From: Amoebidium appalachense | Taxonomy: Eukaryota > Ichthyosporea | Reading direction: 5' to 3' | Length of the DNA stretch: 64,000 bases | Assembly (NCBI GenBank): GCA_963693365.1 | Contig: CAVNZM010000009.1 | Span: 4,526,001 to 4,590,000 of the forward strand | Shown: piece by piece, positions 33,185-53,640 of the stretch | How positions within the stretch are numbered: position 1 is the first letter of the stretch | Layout of the letters: each line of letters starts with the position of its first letter | The notes under the pieces: model-generated | The model's database searches: none | What the model was told of the DNA's origin: nothing | The model's input: only the letters and a program-made list of their open reading frames with translations | Translations under genes and position numbers: made by a program

Positions 33185-33496
33185 TCCCGGTCCTCCCACT
33201 CCCTACTACACACCGCCCCCCCCCCCTCCCCCCCCCCCCCCGTCCCTGCCCAGCCACCCACCCACCCATCCCCCTGCCCCGCAGCCGTCCCGTCTGCCTT
33301 CCCGCCCTGCCCCTTGTCTGCCCGCATAGCTTGCACACATTAATATGGAAACCTTTCTCTCTGGCCATACTGTGCAAAACAAATCTAACCCTCCTTCCCC
33401 CCTTACCCCCCCCCCCCCCCCCCCCCCCCCCTTCCTCCCCCTCCCTTCCCGAACACCACTACCAACACCACACACACACTTGCTCTCACACACACA

Positions 33497-33533
<37 letters not shown>

Positions 33534-34530
33534 TGCACCCACCCACCCACCCACACACGTACCCACACATACACACACATACGGTCTCACACATGCATGC
33601 ACGCGCACAGTCACACACAACCACACACACAGACACAGACACCACAAACACGTACAAACACCCTCACACATCACACACACACAACACACACACACACACG
33701 TTGCCCCCCCCCCCCACCCTCCACACACGAACAACACACACACACAACAGATCCTCATCGAAAAGGAGTGGCTCTCATTCGGCCACAAGTTTGCGCAGCG
33801 CACGGGCATGGGGGACCGCCGCCATGACGACGAGCAGCGGTCACCGATCTTTGTCCAATGGGCAGACTGTGTTTGGCAGATGCTCAACCAATCACCGGAG
33901 GCATTTGAGTTTAATGAGACCATGCTGGTGACCATCTTGGACCACATGTATGCCGGATATTTTGGCACCTTTTTTGGTAATTGCGAGGCTCAGCGAGTGG
34001 CAGAAAAGGTTAGTCCCTCCCCTCCACCCCCTCCCCCTCCCTTCCCGCCCCCCTCCTCCCCCCCCCTCCCCAACACGCACACACACATATACAAGGTTGG
34101 TCCCTCCCTTCCCCCCCCCTCCCCCTCCCCTCCCCCCCCCCCCCCCCCCCCCCCTTCCCCCCCCCCAACACACACACACACATACACCGGCCGGCCTCCG
34201 GCACACACACGTACACACACTTTAAAATGACACATGAGCACACGTACACGTACACAGAGACACATAGTGTGTGCACATGTGTGCATACACATGTACACGC
34301 ACTCAGACACACCCACACATAGGTGCATGCACACACACACACACCTACAGGCACCACCACCATCACCAAACGTCCACCCACCCATGGTCCCTCCAACCTC
34401 GTGCTCGTATTCTTTTTCCGTCACCCATTCCGTGTGGCTCCCTCCCCCATGTGCGGATCAAAGCTAGGGAAAAGGGGATCGTTTTGTCATTGTGGTCGTT
34501 TTCCCTGCATGGATGCGGTGAGGCCAAACA

Positions 34531-34570
<40 letters not shown>

Positions 34571-34994
34571 TACTCACCAACAGCACAGGGCCGTAGATAC
34601 CATCAAGCATTTGTACTCGTTATCCAGGTCATATCTAAGCACATCTAGACAGATAATGCGCCCTTCATGATATGGCACGGGTTTCTAATACGTGCAAAAC
34701 CGTTTTCCACCCTTGCAGCTCTCTGAACGGACCGTATCCCTGTGGTCGTTCATCAATAGTGATATGGAAACATACACAAACCCGCTGTATGTTCCCCCTG
34801 GATCGGGGGGTCGGCAGGAAATTTTGCCAGTGGTGACTGCACGTGCGCTGTCTCTGTGGGCATCATACTATTTTCGTTGGCTCCCCCCATCGTCGATTCC
34901 TGCAGCGGTTTTGCCTCAGCCATCGGACAAGGTGGATGAGACTGGAAAATTGGTGAAGAGAAAATCGAAATTGAAGAAGCTTTTGAACAAGTAG
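28557..34994 (+). CDS. Myotubularin-related phosphatase (MTM1/MTMR2 group), active-site motif intact
   Basis: Five exons: 28557-29913, 31557-31913, 32525-32683, 33751-34008 and 34719-34994, about 801 residues. The first 155 residues are disordered S/T/P-rich; the GRAM/PH domain follows ([19 protein letters not shown] region) and then the phosphatase domain. The catalytic C-x5-R motif HCSDGWDRT is intact in exon 3 (Cys at about residue 595), so it should hydrolyse PI3P and PI(3,5)P2 on endosomal membranes. Conserved blocks WEDLCDTYP-like [41 protein letters not shown] and TVSLWSFIN are seen. The C-terminus is short and lysine-rich ([12 protein letters not shown]) with no long coiled coil. One oddity: the GRAM domain needs one T fewer in TTTTT at 29041-29045 to stay in frame. 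Acceptors of exons 3 and 4 are formed by CA-repeat ends. The upstream in-frame TTG is not needed; ATG at 28557 is used. Confidence 0.95.
29920..31240. repeat. Poly(C), poly(A) and (GGGA) tracts in myotubularin intron 1
   Basis: C-runs at about 29921-29952, 30700-30723, 30760-30779, 30923-30965 and 31187-31224, G-runs at 30174-30220 and 30306-30324, and poly(A) at 31225-31245. No gene content recognised. Confidence 0.85.
32312..32523. repeat. (CA)n tracts ending at the exon 3 acceptor of the myotubularin gene
   Basis: (AC)n at 32320-32386 and 32435-32522; the second tract runs into ACAG at 32521-32524, which is the acceptor of the exon that encodes the catalytic cysteine. Confidence 0.9.
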
Positions 34995-35272
34995 CAATAA
35001 CAGAAATATTAATTACGATAGTTTTTTGAGCTTTTCCTTGGAATCCCTCTCATTTTTGTTTTTTCTTTTGTTTTCTTCTTTTCTCTTTGTTAGGCGCCCG
35101 TGCTGTTTTTTCTTTTATTGATGATAAATTTTCTGGCTTTTTTGTAGAATTTTTAGATGAATGAAGCCATTAGGTTACGCAATAATTAGCCATGGTATAG
35201 GGGCATGTGGCCATGGCATGCCAGCACATCTAGTAGTAGTGGTTAGGAGTCGTGGCCGTGCACACAGGTGCG

Positions 35273-35322
<50 letters not shown>

Positions 35323-36328
35323 ACACATGTGCAGGCACCTACGCCTGGCCGCGTATACACGCACAGTGACACGATGCCACACACACACACACGCTGATAA
35401 CGGACCCACACGCACAAATACACTCCGCACATGTACACCCATTCACATTTTCACACATGCCCAAGCCTGGGCACTCTCAAATTCACACTCTCATACAGTT
35501 CTCGCTTATGCATAGATGCCCCAGACATGTGCCTTTGTTTGGATGCATACACCCAGCCTCTAGTATATGGCAATCTTGTATGTTCCATGTCACGTCAAAT
35601 TATTTGCGGCTTTTGAAACTTTTGCACGGCCGTGTATGTATACCCAATTTTAGCATTCTGTTACGTGTCTTTCCGGCAAAGACTGTGTACGCAACGGATA
35701 GTTTTAGATTTAGACGAAGTGCAGTAAATTCAACCCAATCTGCGCACCCAGCTGCAGGTAGTGAACACTTTGATGCAATTCGTAAGGGCAAATGCAACAT
35801 ACAGGCGTATTCAATGAAAGCAATTTTGCTCACTAAGTATATTAGACAGCATACATGTCGCCTCCCACAAGAACCAACACACTACAGACACACGCGTGTG
35901 TGCGCGCAAGCGCGAGCACACACACATAATACGGTACACACGTAAACACGACCTGTACCATCCCCCCCTCCCCCCTCCCCCCTTCCCCCCGGCCACAGTG
36001 CTATACAGACACTCACACACACGTACACACGCACACACGGCTTGACGATCGTGCCCATACACGCAGACACACACACGCACGCCCGCACACACACACACGT
36101 CATTAACACACACGTGTGTACACACACACGCTTGAGTGGCACATGCACACGCTGACCGCCACCACCACATGATACCATTCTCCCCGGCCCCCCTGTCCTC
36201 CCTAGGCCTCCCCGTCCCTCCCCCCCCCCCCCCCCCCACCCGGGCCCCCGCCGCCTTGCGCCTGCCCCTCCCCTCCCACCTCCTCCCTCCCCCCCCCCCC
36301 CCCTCCCCACACGAAGTCCCATGCCCCT

Positions 36329-36369
<41 letters not shown>

Positions 36370-36929
36370 CCCCCCGGGCCCCCCAACTCCCCCCCAACGT
36401 ACCCGGCTTGAAATTCCCCCCCCTCCCCTCCCCCCCCCCCCCCCCCCCCCGGCCCCCGGGCCCCCCAACTCCCCCCCAACGTACCCGGCTTGAAATTCTC
36501 CCCCCCTCCACCCCCCCCCCCCCCTCCCCCCTCCCCCCTCCTCTTCCCCTTTCCCCCCGGGCCCCCCTCCCCTGTTAACCACACTCCCCCCCCCCCCCCC
36601 CCCCCCCCCACCACCACCACCACCACTACCACTACCACCACCACCCCTTTCCCCCCTCGCCCCTTGCCCGGGGAACCCAGGTTCGATCACTCGGGATCCA
36701 CTGGGGACGTCCGGTGGATAGATGAGCAGAGTGACTGTGACCAACAGCCGATCTAATATTAATCGCCTTGTCGGGACCGATTGAGATCGCTTGAGCTTGT
36801 CACTGGAACAATATTAGGCTACCGCAAGGCCTCCTAAATAGCGTACGGAAGGCCTTGGGCTACCGTCACATCTCACCCCATTGCTCAGCTGCATCGGCCT
36901 CCTCTGGCGCCAAAACCTTTTGAGTGTTG
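34995..36929. other. Intergenic region between the myotubularin and YLPM1 genes
   Basis: T-rich DNA follows the stop (possible 3' UTR to about 35160). Then come (CA)n at 35281-35320 and scattered CA/CG tracts to 35480. Unique DNA fills 35500-35870. CA-rich and C-rich tracts occupy 35880-36650, including C-runs at 36221-36236, 36330-36366, 36431-36450 and 36583-36609 and (CCA)n at 36610-36644. The last 270 bp are unique. No gene found. Confidence 0.5.
36366..36502 (+). repeat. Tandem duplication, 52-bp unit spaced by a C-run
   Basis: A unit containing GGGCCCCCCAACTCCCCC and ACGTACCCGGCTTGAAATTC occurs at about 36367-36418 and 36450-36500, separated by a C-run. Confidence 0.85.
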
Positions 36930-37022
36930 GAAAACGGCAACTCAGTCATATATATGAGATTCGTTTTCTTTTTCGAGGCATACTTATGCTAAGACTTTAG
37001 AAGGTACACACAAACAGACACT
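36930..37022 (+). promoter_or_regulatory. Probable YLPM1 promoter with palindromic TATA element
   Basis: TCATATATATGA (36946-36957, a perfect palindrome) lies about 70 bp upstream of the ATG at 37023. It is the only TATA-like element in the final 200 bp. No ATG occurs between it and the start codon. Confidence 0.45.
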
Positions 37023-44522
<7,500 letters not shown>

Positions 44523-45018
44523 CTACCCCCCCCCCCCCCCCCCCCCCCCCCACCCCCACCCCCACCCCACCCACCCACCCACCACCCACCCCACTTTTCT
44601 TTTTTCTCTTTTTGTGGCCTGTGTTTTGTCTTTTTATTTCTAACCCTCTAATTCGGCATCCCATCTCCCCGTGCCCCCTCCCCCTTCTCCCGGGGACTGC
44701 CAATCACGCTGGTAGCTAATAAGTACTCGAACACGCTTGTGCTGATGTGGTGTTGCAAGCTATGCGTGTGTCACTTCTATGTACATGTGCTTCCAATGCC
44801 GGGATCTATCCTTTTGTTTTTAACGAGGAGCAATGAGTTTACGAGGTTAGAATGCACGTATCCAATAAAAGGACAAGTATTCACATACACACCTAATCAC
44901 CAATGAGTCAGTGAGGAAAGGCAGCTATCAACCTTACGTATTAATCAGTTGTGTTGCAAGAGGTCAGTGACCTATAGAAACAAACATATTCTGACGTAAT
45001 GCTTAATGCCACACACAG
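44523..45018. other. YLPM1 3' flank and intergenic DNA
   Basis: A C-run with CCCA repeats follows the stop, then unique AT-rich DNA. No start codon that would join the exon at 45019 in phase was found. Confidence 0.5.
44874..44879 (+). terminator. Polyadenylation signal AATAAA, probably for YLPM1
   Basis: AATAAA in TCCAATAAAAGG lies about 350 nt after the YLPM1 stop codon and is the first such hexamer downstream. Confidence 0.5.
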
Positions 45019-46003
<985 letters not shown>

Positions 46004-46174
46004 AACGAAAAGTCCAACTTCTTGTAGCCCTTTGATGTATGCACCTATATTTAAAGTGTCCTAGAATCAAAGTAAGCACTCCCAGCTGCGGTTGTTTGAA
46101 ATGCCAGCTGCAGTAGAGCAACGCAAGTGTGGTAAATCAAGTTGATCAATAATTTGAAAGCTTGTCTTAAGATC

Positions 46175-46180
46175 AATAAA
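46175..46180 (+). terminator. Polyadenylation signal AATAAA
   Basis: Located about 170 nt after the TGA at 46001-46003, in GATCAATAAACATC. It supports that exon as a terminal exon. Confidence 0.55.
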
Positions 46181-46608
46181 CATCTTTACTACTTTGACAA
46201 AACAGATCATGGATCCCCCCCCCCCCCCCCCCCCCCCCCCGAGATACAAACACACACTCCACCACCACCACTACGTCCGCACCCTTGGCCCGCTCTCTTT
46301 CTCCCGTCCCGGCTACCTAGAGCTTTCTGCCTACTGAGTCCCCCTATGCCTGATCCGTGGCCTGTTGCTCCCCTGATGTAATAACCGTAGGCTCCCGGGG
46401 GCAGCCCTGACTGTTGAGTGTTGCATACATTCTTTGGGGCGTGTTTGGCAGCGCAGTTATATCGTGTCTTTATCGTATGCGTCTTTTCGCGTAATGACAC
46501 GATTCCGAAAACGTGTCCTGCCGAACACGCCACAGCTTTCCGGACACGATAAAGGCGTTGCACGTCGAAGTTACTGTACATATATCGTGTTTTCGATGCT
46601 TTTCGAAA

Positions 46609-46831
46609 AGCATTTTCCGATTTGGCACACTCTCGGTAGAATCACCCTAAACTGTAATGTATATGCGCCATATAGGCGGATCCCCCCTGACCACGTACTA
46701 TCACATATACATCTGATCGACTATGAATGTGTGTACACCTGCCGGCTTTCTGTTTGCGTCTCTGTTATTCGCCATAATCAGCTAAAACTCTAGGGTGATT
46801 CTACCGAGAGTGTGCCAAATCGGAAAATGCT
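46609..46831. mobile_element. MITE-like element with 41-bp perfect terminal inverted repeats
   Basis: 46609-46649 (AGCATTTTCCGATTTGGCAC and on to CACCCTA) is the exact reverse complement of 46791-46831. The 141-bp core has no coding capacity. Total length is 223 bp, typical of a MITE. The left end overlaps an 18-bp palindrome, ATGCTTTTCGAAAAGCAT (46596-46613). No clear target-site duplication was found: the outer flanks are CGAAA and AATTA. The matching transposase family is unknown. Confidence 0.75.
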
Positions 46832-46953
46832 AATTATATACCAGTACGGTCCCTCCTTGGCTTCCTCTCTCTCTCCTCTCCCCCCCCCCCCCCCCCCCCT
46901 TCCCCCCCTCCTCACACAACCACAGTGTCACCACACACGCACATACGCACTAT

Positions 46954-47014
<61 letters not shown>

Positions 47015-47096
47015 AACGCACACACACGCGCACGCGCACGCACGTGCACACCTACACACGCGCGCGCAACACATGTACACACACACGCACATGCAC

Positions 47097-47174
<78 letters not shown>

Positions 47175-47279
47175 CACGCACAAACACACGCACACACCAA
47201 ATTAGTGATGCATTGTTCGCTATTGCAAGTAGGAAAGGTAATGCAACCATTGGCAACCGTTAACTCTGATATATATATA
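46832..47279. other. Intergenic DNA with C-run and CA/CG tracts
   Basis: It contains a C-run near 46880-46899, (CA)n at 46957-47004 and 47101-47164, and unique DNA at 47200-47275. No gene. Confidence 0.6.
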
Positions 47280-47505
47280 TGGGGTTTACGCTGTTTACTC
47301 GAGGCAAAGAGAGACCAGTCTCAGGTATATACATATGGGGGGGTTTTGCTCGGAATATCCCCTCAGCGGTATATCATGATCACGTACATAGATGTCGGGT
47401 GATGACTATATATCAGGGTTTACTTTCTCTACGGGACACCATAAAGACTAAGAAAAATCAATTAGTTGGGGTTCCCCGTTTTTTTTTTTTTGTTTTTTTG
47501 TTTTT

Positions 47506-47545
<40 letters not shown>

Positions 47546-47575
47546 GCTCCCCTGGGACACTCGGTATCAGCTGGT

Positions 47576-47639
<64 letters not shown>

Positions 47640-47849
47640 TGTGTGCGTGCGCTAGAATTTTGTAATGATGTGTTTCTCAGGCCAATCAATACATCTAATA
47701 AACATTCGTAGTTACGCGTGTTTAGTATAAAATCAAGGATGTTGTAATTTACAGGTAGGCTATCTTTCTGGGTGTCTGTTGTGAATGTGACGTGTGTGTG
47801 TTGCGGTATTATGTGGTCTATCAAACTACATTTGGCGATACTTGACCGT
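47280..47849 (-). repeat. Dispersed repeat element, copy 2 (inverted relative to 18188-18718)
   Basis: The + strand begins GGGGTTTACGCTGTTTACTC and ends CTACATTTGGCGATACTTGA, the reverse complement of copy 1. The core is T/G homopolymer plus (GT)n where copy 1 has (AC)n and poly(A). The small open frame found in copy 1 is broken here by a one-base difference at about 47709. Peptide-level matches in both arms simply reflect near-identical DNA. Confidence 0.8.
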
Positions 47850-48336
47850 TTAAACTGGTGTGTGTGTGTGTTGTTTGGGCATGCAAACGATGCCACCTTA
47901 TTTTACTCATTAGATCTCCACTGTATAACACGTGTACAGTAAAAGCGTGGTAATTGATCAATAATACCATCAGCTAGAGAAAGACCAGTACCTACAGGAA
48001 GGTAATATGTATTTAGGTGTTATACATTTGCGAGTGCCATATTTGGCAATATGGTTAAGGCGGTCATTATATATAAAACGAGACATAAGGCTTAGTTTTT
48101 CAAGGTGTCTGCTTTCATCGGGTCTAGTGTCGTGTGGTATCTTCTTCCATTAATTGTTATATTGCGTGATTATCTTGTGATTGTGTACATGTTTAATAAG
48201 TAAGTGGCAGTCCAAAGTCACACGCACACTTTTGCGGGGTTTATTTGTATTTGTGCCCGGGGGACTCGGAGAGAGATAGGGAAGGAAAAAGGGGAGAGGT
48301 GAGGAGGGGACAGGTCGATATATATATATATGGACG

Positions 48337-48372
<36 letters not shown>

Positions 48373-48400
48373 GATCTTTGGATAGGAGAGGTATGGTCAA

Positions 48401-48446
<46 letters not shown>

Positions 48447-49743
48447 CACGTGTGATCTCGAAGTGTTGGCTTGTACAGTCTTTGAGTTACTATGCGTGGT
48501 CAGACATGCACACCAACTCAAACTACTAGTACTAATATTTGAATATCGAAGTATACATGACCACCTTTTTATGTTGTCATGTTCCCAAATTTGACCAGAC
48601 CTTCCGAAGGCAGCCCCCATGACCCACCTGGAGTTCACAATTCCGAAAAATTTAAATGGTTTCGAAAACCCAGAAATTATGTGCGCGGTTTCCGATTTCG
48701 GGTTACGCAGGGCCGGCGGGCCGCAACCCCTGACCTGAGTTGTCCTTCCGGGATTCGAAATTGAAAATCGAACCCTGTGAGCGACCGAACCTTGGCAATC
48801 GCATTCCTGTCTACACTGGTCCGCGCACACCTATTTTTTTGTAGGCCTTGGATTGTTTATAGAGCCCCAGCCTCGTTCTATTGTAAAAGCCCAGCTACCA
48901 TCGAATATGTATCGAGTGAGGTCAGGTGATTCAGGTCATATGTATGTAATTAGTGTCGAATTTAACGATTTCTATTAGCTTCATCCCATTGGTAACTTAT
49001 CACGCGCTCGCTCAAACCATGGTCCCCCCCACCTGGTAAACTTTTGGGGCCCGCTCCGAAATGTCGTTTATTCAGAAAACGTCACTGTCACCAAGCCAAG
49101 AACAAGACATGGAACAATCTGCTACAGACATACCAATAGGATTTTTTTATGGCCATTTTATTGAGTAAATTGTATTTTCTGTTCTGGCATGTTGCCAATG
49201 TTCTTCGAAAAAGGCTCTATCATTGTACATTATACATTTCCTATATTTTTAATTAGGGAGTTATAATTCTGCAAAACACCCCACGTAAAGTTTTGGGGGA
49301 CTAATTTGCCCATTGGTACATCCAATCACAGCGTCCTAACGCACAATTTGCCCATCCAATCGATTTGGGCTCAGGAATAAAAGAACGAATCGGGTCTAGT
49401 TTGCAGCTGCAGTGAACAGTTGAAACGTTATTTCAGTGTCTTTGTCCATCTGTACTTCGCTAAACTCGTTTTCTGTTCAGGCCCAGCAACCTTTCAACGA
49501 AATAGTAGCTCTAGTTATTGCGCGGTAAACGTAACCACGCCTGTTAAAGCGCACATTTCCATTATAAGTGACTATTCATTTAAGCAAATTTATTCTTTTC
49601 CCCAAAGGCCTCAGATAATCCAGCCGTTTATCTAGTCACCCTAAAAGCCATCTTCACATAGAATATCAAAAAAAAAAAAAAAAAAAAAAAAGTACACAAA
49701 ATAGCCCGCTACAGCTTAAATAGCTACACACGTGATTATAAGA
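47850..49743. other. Intergenic DNA upstream of the EGF-domain gene
   Basis: Unique AT-rich DNA with two long G-runs (48340-48371 and 48401-48444). Two CCAAT boxes (49322-49326, 49355-49359) and an AATAAAAG element (49377-49384) form a promoter-like group about 360-420 bp before the EGF gene start; a 5' untranslated exon is possible in between. A poly(A) stretch lies at 49670-49691. No coding gene recognised. Confidence 0.5.
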
Positions 49744-51213
49744 ATGACCAGTGTGCGGACACTTGCTGCCGTCGCCGGCTGCCTGGCTGTTGCTACCCCG
49801 GCACAAGCAAGTAAGCACACCCTTCCACCCGCAGAGCACTTGCACGCACACGCATGCACACACCCACACACCCGCACACGCACGCATACAACGCACACAC
49901 GTTAGCACTCGGTCATGCTCATACCTTTCAGACGAATTTGACCTCACCACTAATTCATGAATTTCAGAAATTCGTTCGCCCACAGCGGCAGGGCGGCTTT
50001 CTACCTGCTGAAGATACCTAAAATTACTAGATCTTGATGCGGGCTCATGTCTTGTTAGTATATTTGCTACCCCATCGTAGATATATATACACTGTACACA
50101 AGTATCCGGTACGGGTACAATAGGTGCCAACCTCTTTCAAACGTTGTGTCCTAACCTCATCTCCTTCATCCAGCTTTCTGGTGGTACAGGCCTTCTGGAT
50201 CACAAACATCATGCCCTCCCGACCAGGATCTCTGGTGCGGTTTCTGCTATCCCATCCCTGCGTGCACTCCCGGGTTAGTATGGAAGAGCTGGAGGTATGG
50301 TTGCCAGAGGCCGGACTTCGTGGCACCTACTTGGGGGGTCTGGGGTTGGCCACAACGACAACAAACACAAGGTGCACCCAGCGGAGCATCTGTCATTCCT
50401 ACAGGTGTAGCGTCGTTTGACGACGAGAACGAAGTTGTTCAGCCTATGCCCGCGGTTGTAACAACAACTTGCACGCGCAGGCCGCGCGTTACACGCACTA
50501 GACAGATCTCTGTGGTCCCAACAGATGGGGAGCAGTGGCAGACGCTATCCGTCATGGCGCCCACAGGCGTCGTATTTTTCCCAAGTGGGAATTTCGCCGC
50601 GAACACCCCTGCAAGTGTGGTCCGACCAAGGCCAACGACACAACCTTTCACTGCAACGGGTGGCAATGCTGAAGTTACGCTTAGTGTTGTGGCCCTCCAG
50701 CCACAACCCGCACTCACTGCACAGCAGCCCCTCCTCATGCCTGCCATTGCTCCACCGGCGCCAGTCCCAACCACAGCAGCAAGTGCTACAAAGACCGGTG
50801 GAGGGGGGTTCATTCTCAGCGTAATCCCAAATTCGGTGCTCGAGGAATCTGAATCAGTCACAAAAACCGCCGCCACTCCCACTGACACGCCCGCCCCCAC
50901 CATCGCTGCAGTGCCTGCTCCTGCACCGGCTGCGGACGTTACCGCGTTCCAGGGCCAGAGTGCGGCAAGTTTTGGCGATGAGACAACTGGCGACAACATG
51001 GCCCCTGCCAATGTCAATGAACCAGAGGGTTGCCCAGTAGGGTTCGGTGGTTCGGACTGTGCTGATGTCAATGAGTGCATGTTGGGTCAGCACAACTGCT
51101 CGCCTGATGCATCGTGCAGGAATGCAATTGGGTCGTTTACGTGCAAGTGCGGGAATGGGTATGCGGGTGATGGGATCACGTGCGTGAACATCCTCGGTGT
51201 GGATGCGCGCTAG
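49744..51213 (+). CDS. Secreted protein with C-terminal calcium-binding EGF-like domain
   Basis: Two exons, 49744-49810 and 50174-51213, join in phase 1 to give 368 residues. Exon 1 is a signal peptide (MTSVRTLAAVAGCLAVATPA, cleavage likely after AQA). The next 50 residues are Cys/Trp-rich (SCPPDQDLWCGFCYPIPACT), a possible small disulphide module that I do not recognise. Residues about 80-310 are a Thr/Ala/Pro-rich, probably O-glycosylated linker with recurring LSV motifs after short spacers (TLSVMAPTG, TLSVVALQP, ILSVIPNSV). The last 50 residues form an EGF_CA domain: DVNECMLGQHNCSPDASC, then GSFTCKCGNGYAGDGITC, with the D-x-N-E calcium motif and six cysteines. The order signal peptide, Cys module, mucin-like linker, EGF suggests a wall, matrix or surface protein. 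No transmembrane segment or GPI signal was seen at the C-terminus. Confidence 0.8.
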
Positions 51214-52310
51214 GTTGAATGGTCTACATACCAGTTATATCTGTGTATGTTATATATGTTATGTGTTTCGTCGTTAGTCCTCAATTTAGGCCAAATGGAT
51301 TTGTTTGTTTGATAGGAGAAGCTAATATTAGCATCTTCTTGGTTCGGATATCGTTATATTATCTTCCTCGTCGCTTTGACACCGTACCCACAAAGTGACC
51401 CAAAAGTAGGGGCTTTCTTCCGGCCTTTATACCGTGTGCATGGGCCCACTTGTAATTATACAGGCAGACATTTAGATGTATAGGACTAACAACCAGTTAT
51501 CTACAACTGAGAAACTAATGGTATTTAAAAGCATTACGACTTCACCAACAGCACTGTGTGCTCCATTATGAGATGAAACAAGTTTGAAAACACCATATTT
51601 TAATACTTGGGTCAGCACACAACCCCTTAACCAAAATTCACTACGACGAAAATTGTCGCACACTTTAATACTGAGCCTGCATAAGCTTGTACACTTTATA
51701 TGTTGCACTGTGTGCATCTGGTTGGAATTGTCATTAAAGGGGGCCCCGGGGGAGAGAGAGGCAGGGTTCAACCTGTACCATATGTGTATGGCATCCTGTA
51801 GTGTGGTGCACTCTCTAATTGTCTAACTGTGGCAATATAAATAAGAAGGTCGGAGTCCGTCTACGATAATATTGTTGTCCTTCTGTTTGATTGACTGACC
51901 GTACGTGTCTCTGACTATCTGTGCGTGTGTGCATGTGCAGGCTTGTGTGTGTGTGGGTGTGTGTCCAGGGTAGGTGGATGGGTGGGTTTGTGTGTTGTGT
52001 GTGTGTGTGTGTGTGTGTTTGCGTGTGTGTTGGGTAGGTGCGTGCGTGGGTGCCAGTGTGTGTGGGGGGAGGACAGGGGGCGGGGGGGGCGGCTGCGGAG
52101 GAGGGGTGGAAGTAGGCCCAGGGAGGACTCCCAGTTGCCAGTTCGAATTCTGCTCCCGGTGCCAATATTTACAGTTAATCTGCCCAATCCTCAACTTTAT
52201 GGACCACCATTATAATACAGCGTCTACGCATACACACATGTGCGCGCACGCGGCACCCACCCACCCACCCAGACACAGACACGTGTGTGTGCGCACACAC
52301 ACACACTAAC

Positions 52311-52345
<35 letters not shown>

Positions 52346-52356
52346 CTGACACAATG

Positions 52357-52434
<78 letters not shown>

Positions 52435-52688
52435 GACAATGACACAGACACAATGTCGTACACACACACACACACACACAAACGCACACAAACACACACA
52501 CACACACACAAAATTCAATCAAAATTTCCTTTGTGTTGCTAGCAAAATATTTGCTCCGGCTTTTCACTAGTACAACCTTCGGGTGCTTGTAAATAGGCGA
52601 ACAGATCTAACGTTCACATCAAGCACCAAGGATGTAGCACCATTCTTCTCGCCTCTACATTGACAACCATGTACAGAAGACTGTAAAC
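51214..52688. other. Intergenic DNA with TG and CA tracts
   Basis: Unique DNA reaches 51890, TG-rich DNA 51900-52090, and (CA)n tracts 52300-52510 carrying two copies of CACAATGTCGTACACACAC (about 52341 and 52449). A tRNA B-box-like sequence (CAGTTCGAATTCTG) at about 52141 has no matching A box. No gene found. Confidence 0.5.
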
Positions 52689-53570
52689 ATGGCAACCAAG
52701 CAAGAAAAAGAGCTAAAGGTGGGTAAGTGGGATTGGTGATAGTTTTTTTTTTTTTTTTTTCGTGCCTGTTTTCTTCGCTCGCTTCTGTTCACCTGTCACG
52801 ATGTTTTCACACATTTGCTCACTAGGTGCCTCTTGCAACGTTTGCTGAGAGTTTGTGCTTACAATGTTTGGTGCACATGCACACCCACGCCATATGAGCT
52901 CTGTTCTGTCGCCTGTCTTTGTTGCACTATTATCAGCCCCTACCCATGCATCACACCCATGCAATCTCCTTGCTTCCGCCTGGAGACGTTGACGGGAGCA
53001 TACAGCATTTACCCATGCACAGCGTTAGGCTGCAAGGTTCTTCATATAAGTCTACCCGCAAAGCATTAAACCACCTGCTGCGTGCATAGCCTGCTTCTTT
53101 TCGATGCTTTCGCACCTTGTTTCTTTCTGTTATTTTTACTTCCCAATTAGATATAGAAACACCGGAAAAGTTATGTGGAGCGCTGCACTCAGCTGGGTGG
53201 TGTACCAATTAGTGGCGTGCTTGCATGTGGATTTTCCCATCGCATTTTCAAGCTTGTGTTGTGCACACAAACTAAATCCATGCCCTGTGGGAGCACTTGG
53301 CACGTTACACGTTACATCAGCTCCTCCAGTTTGTCATGTCACACTAAGGAGATCTCTACAAGGTTCCCCCCCCCCCCCCCCCCCCCCTCCGCCCCCTTCT
53401 CCCCCCCCCCCTCCCCCCCTCCCCTCCCCACACACACACACACAACCCCCCCCCCCCCCCCCCCGTCCCCCTCCCCCTCCCCCCCCCCCAAAAAACTGAA
53501 TTGCCTCTTCGTAAGCATCTCGTTGTTCACTTCTGTTGTGTTTGTGCCACCTGGCTGCCTCTATGCTGCA

Positions 53571-53640
<70 letters not shown>

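Noticed and set aside
36665-36725. tRNA T-arm-like sequence (AGGTTCGATCACTCGGG)
   Set aside because: The stem is imperfect and no cloverleaf can be drawn; the nearby ATCCAC/GTGGAT hairpin is not tRNA-like.
48579-48764. 61-codon + strand frame
   Set aside because: Reverse strand equally open; no splice or start support and no similarity recognised.
51472-51771. 99-codon minus-strand frame downstream of the EGF gene
   Set aside because: It opens at a TTG rather than an ATG and has no recognisable domain; it overlaps the likely 3' UTR of the EGF gene.
52115-52165. tRNA-like B box (CAGTTCGAATTCTG)
   Set aside because: No A box, anticodon arm or acceptor stem could be built around it; a SINE tail is possible but unsupported.
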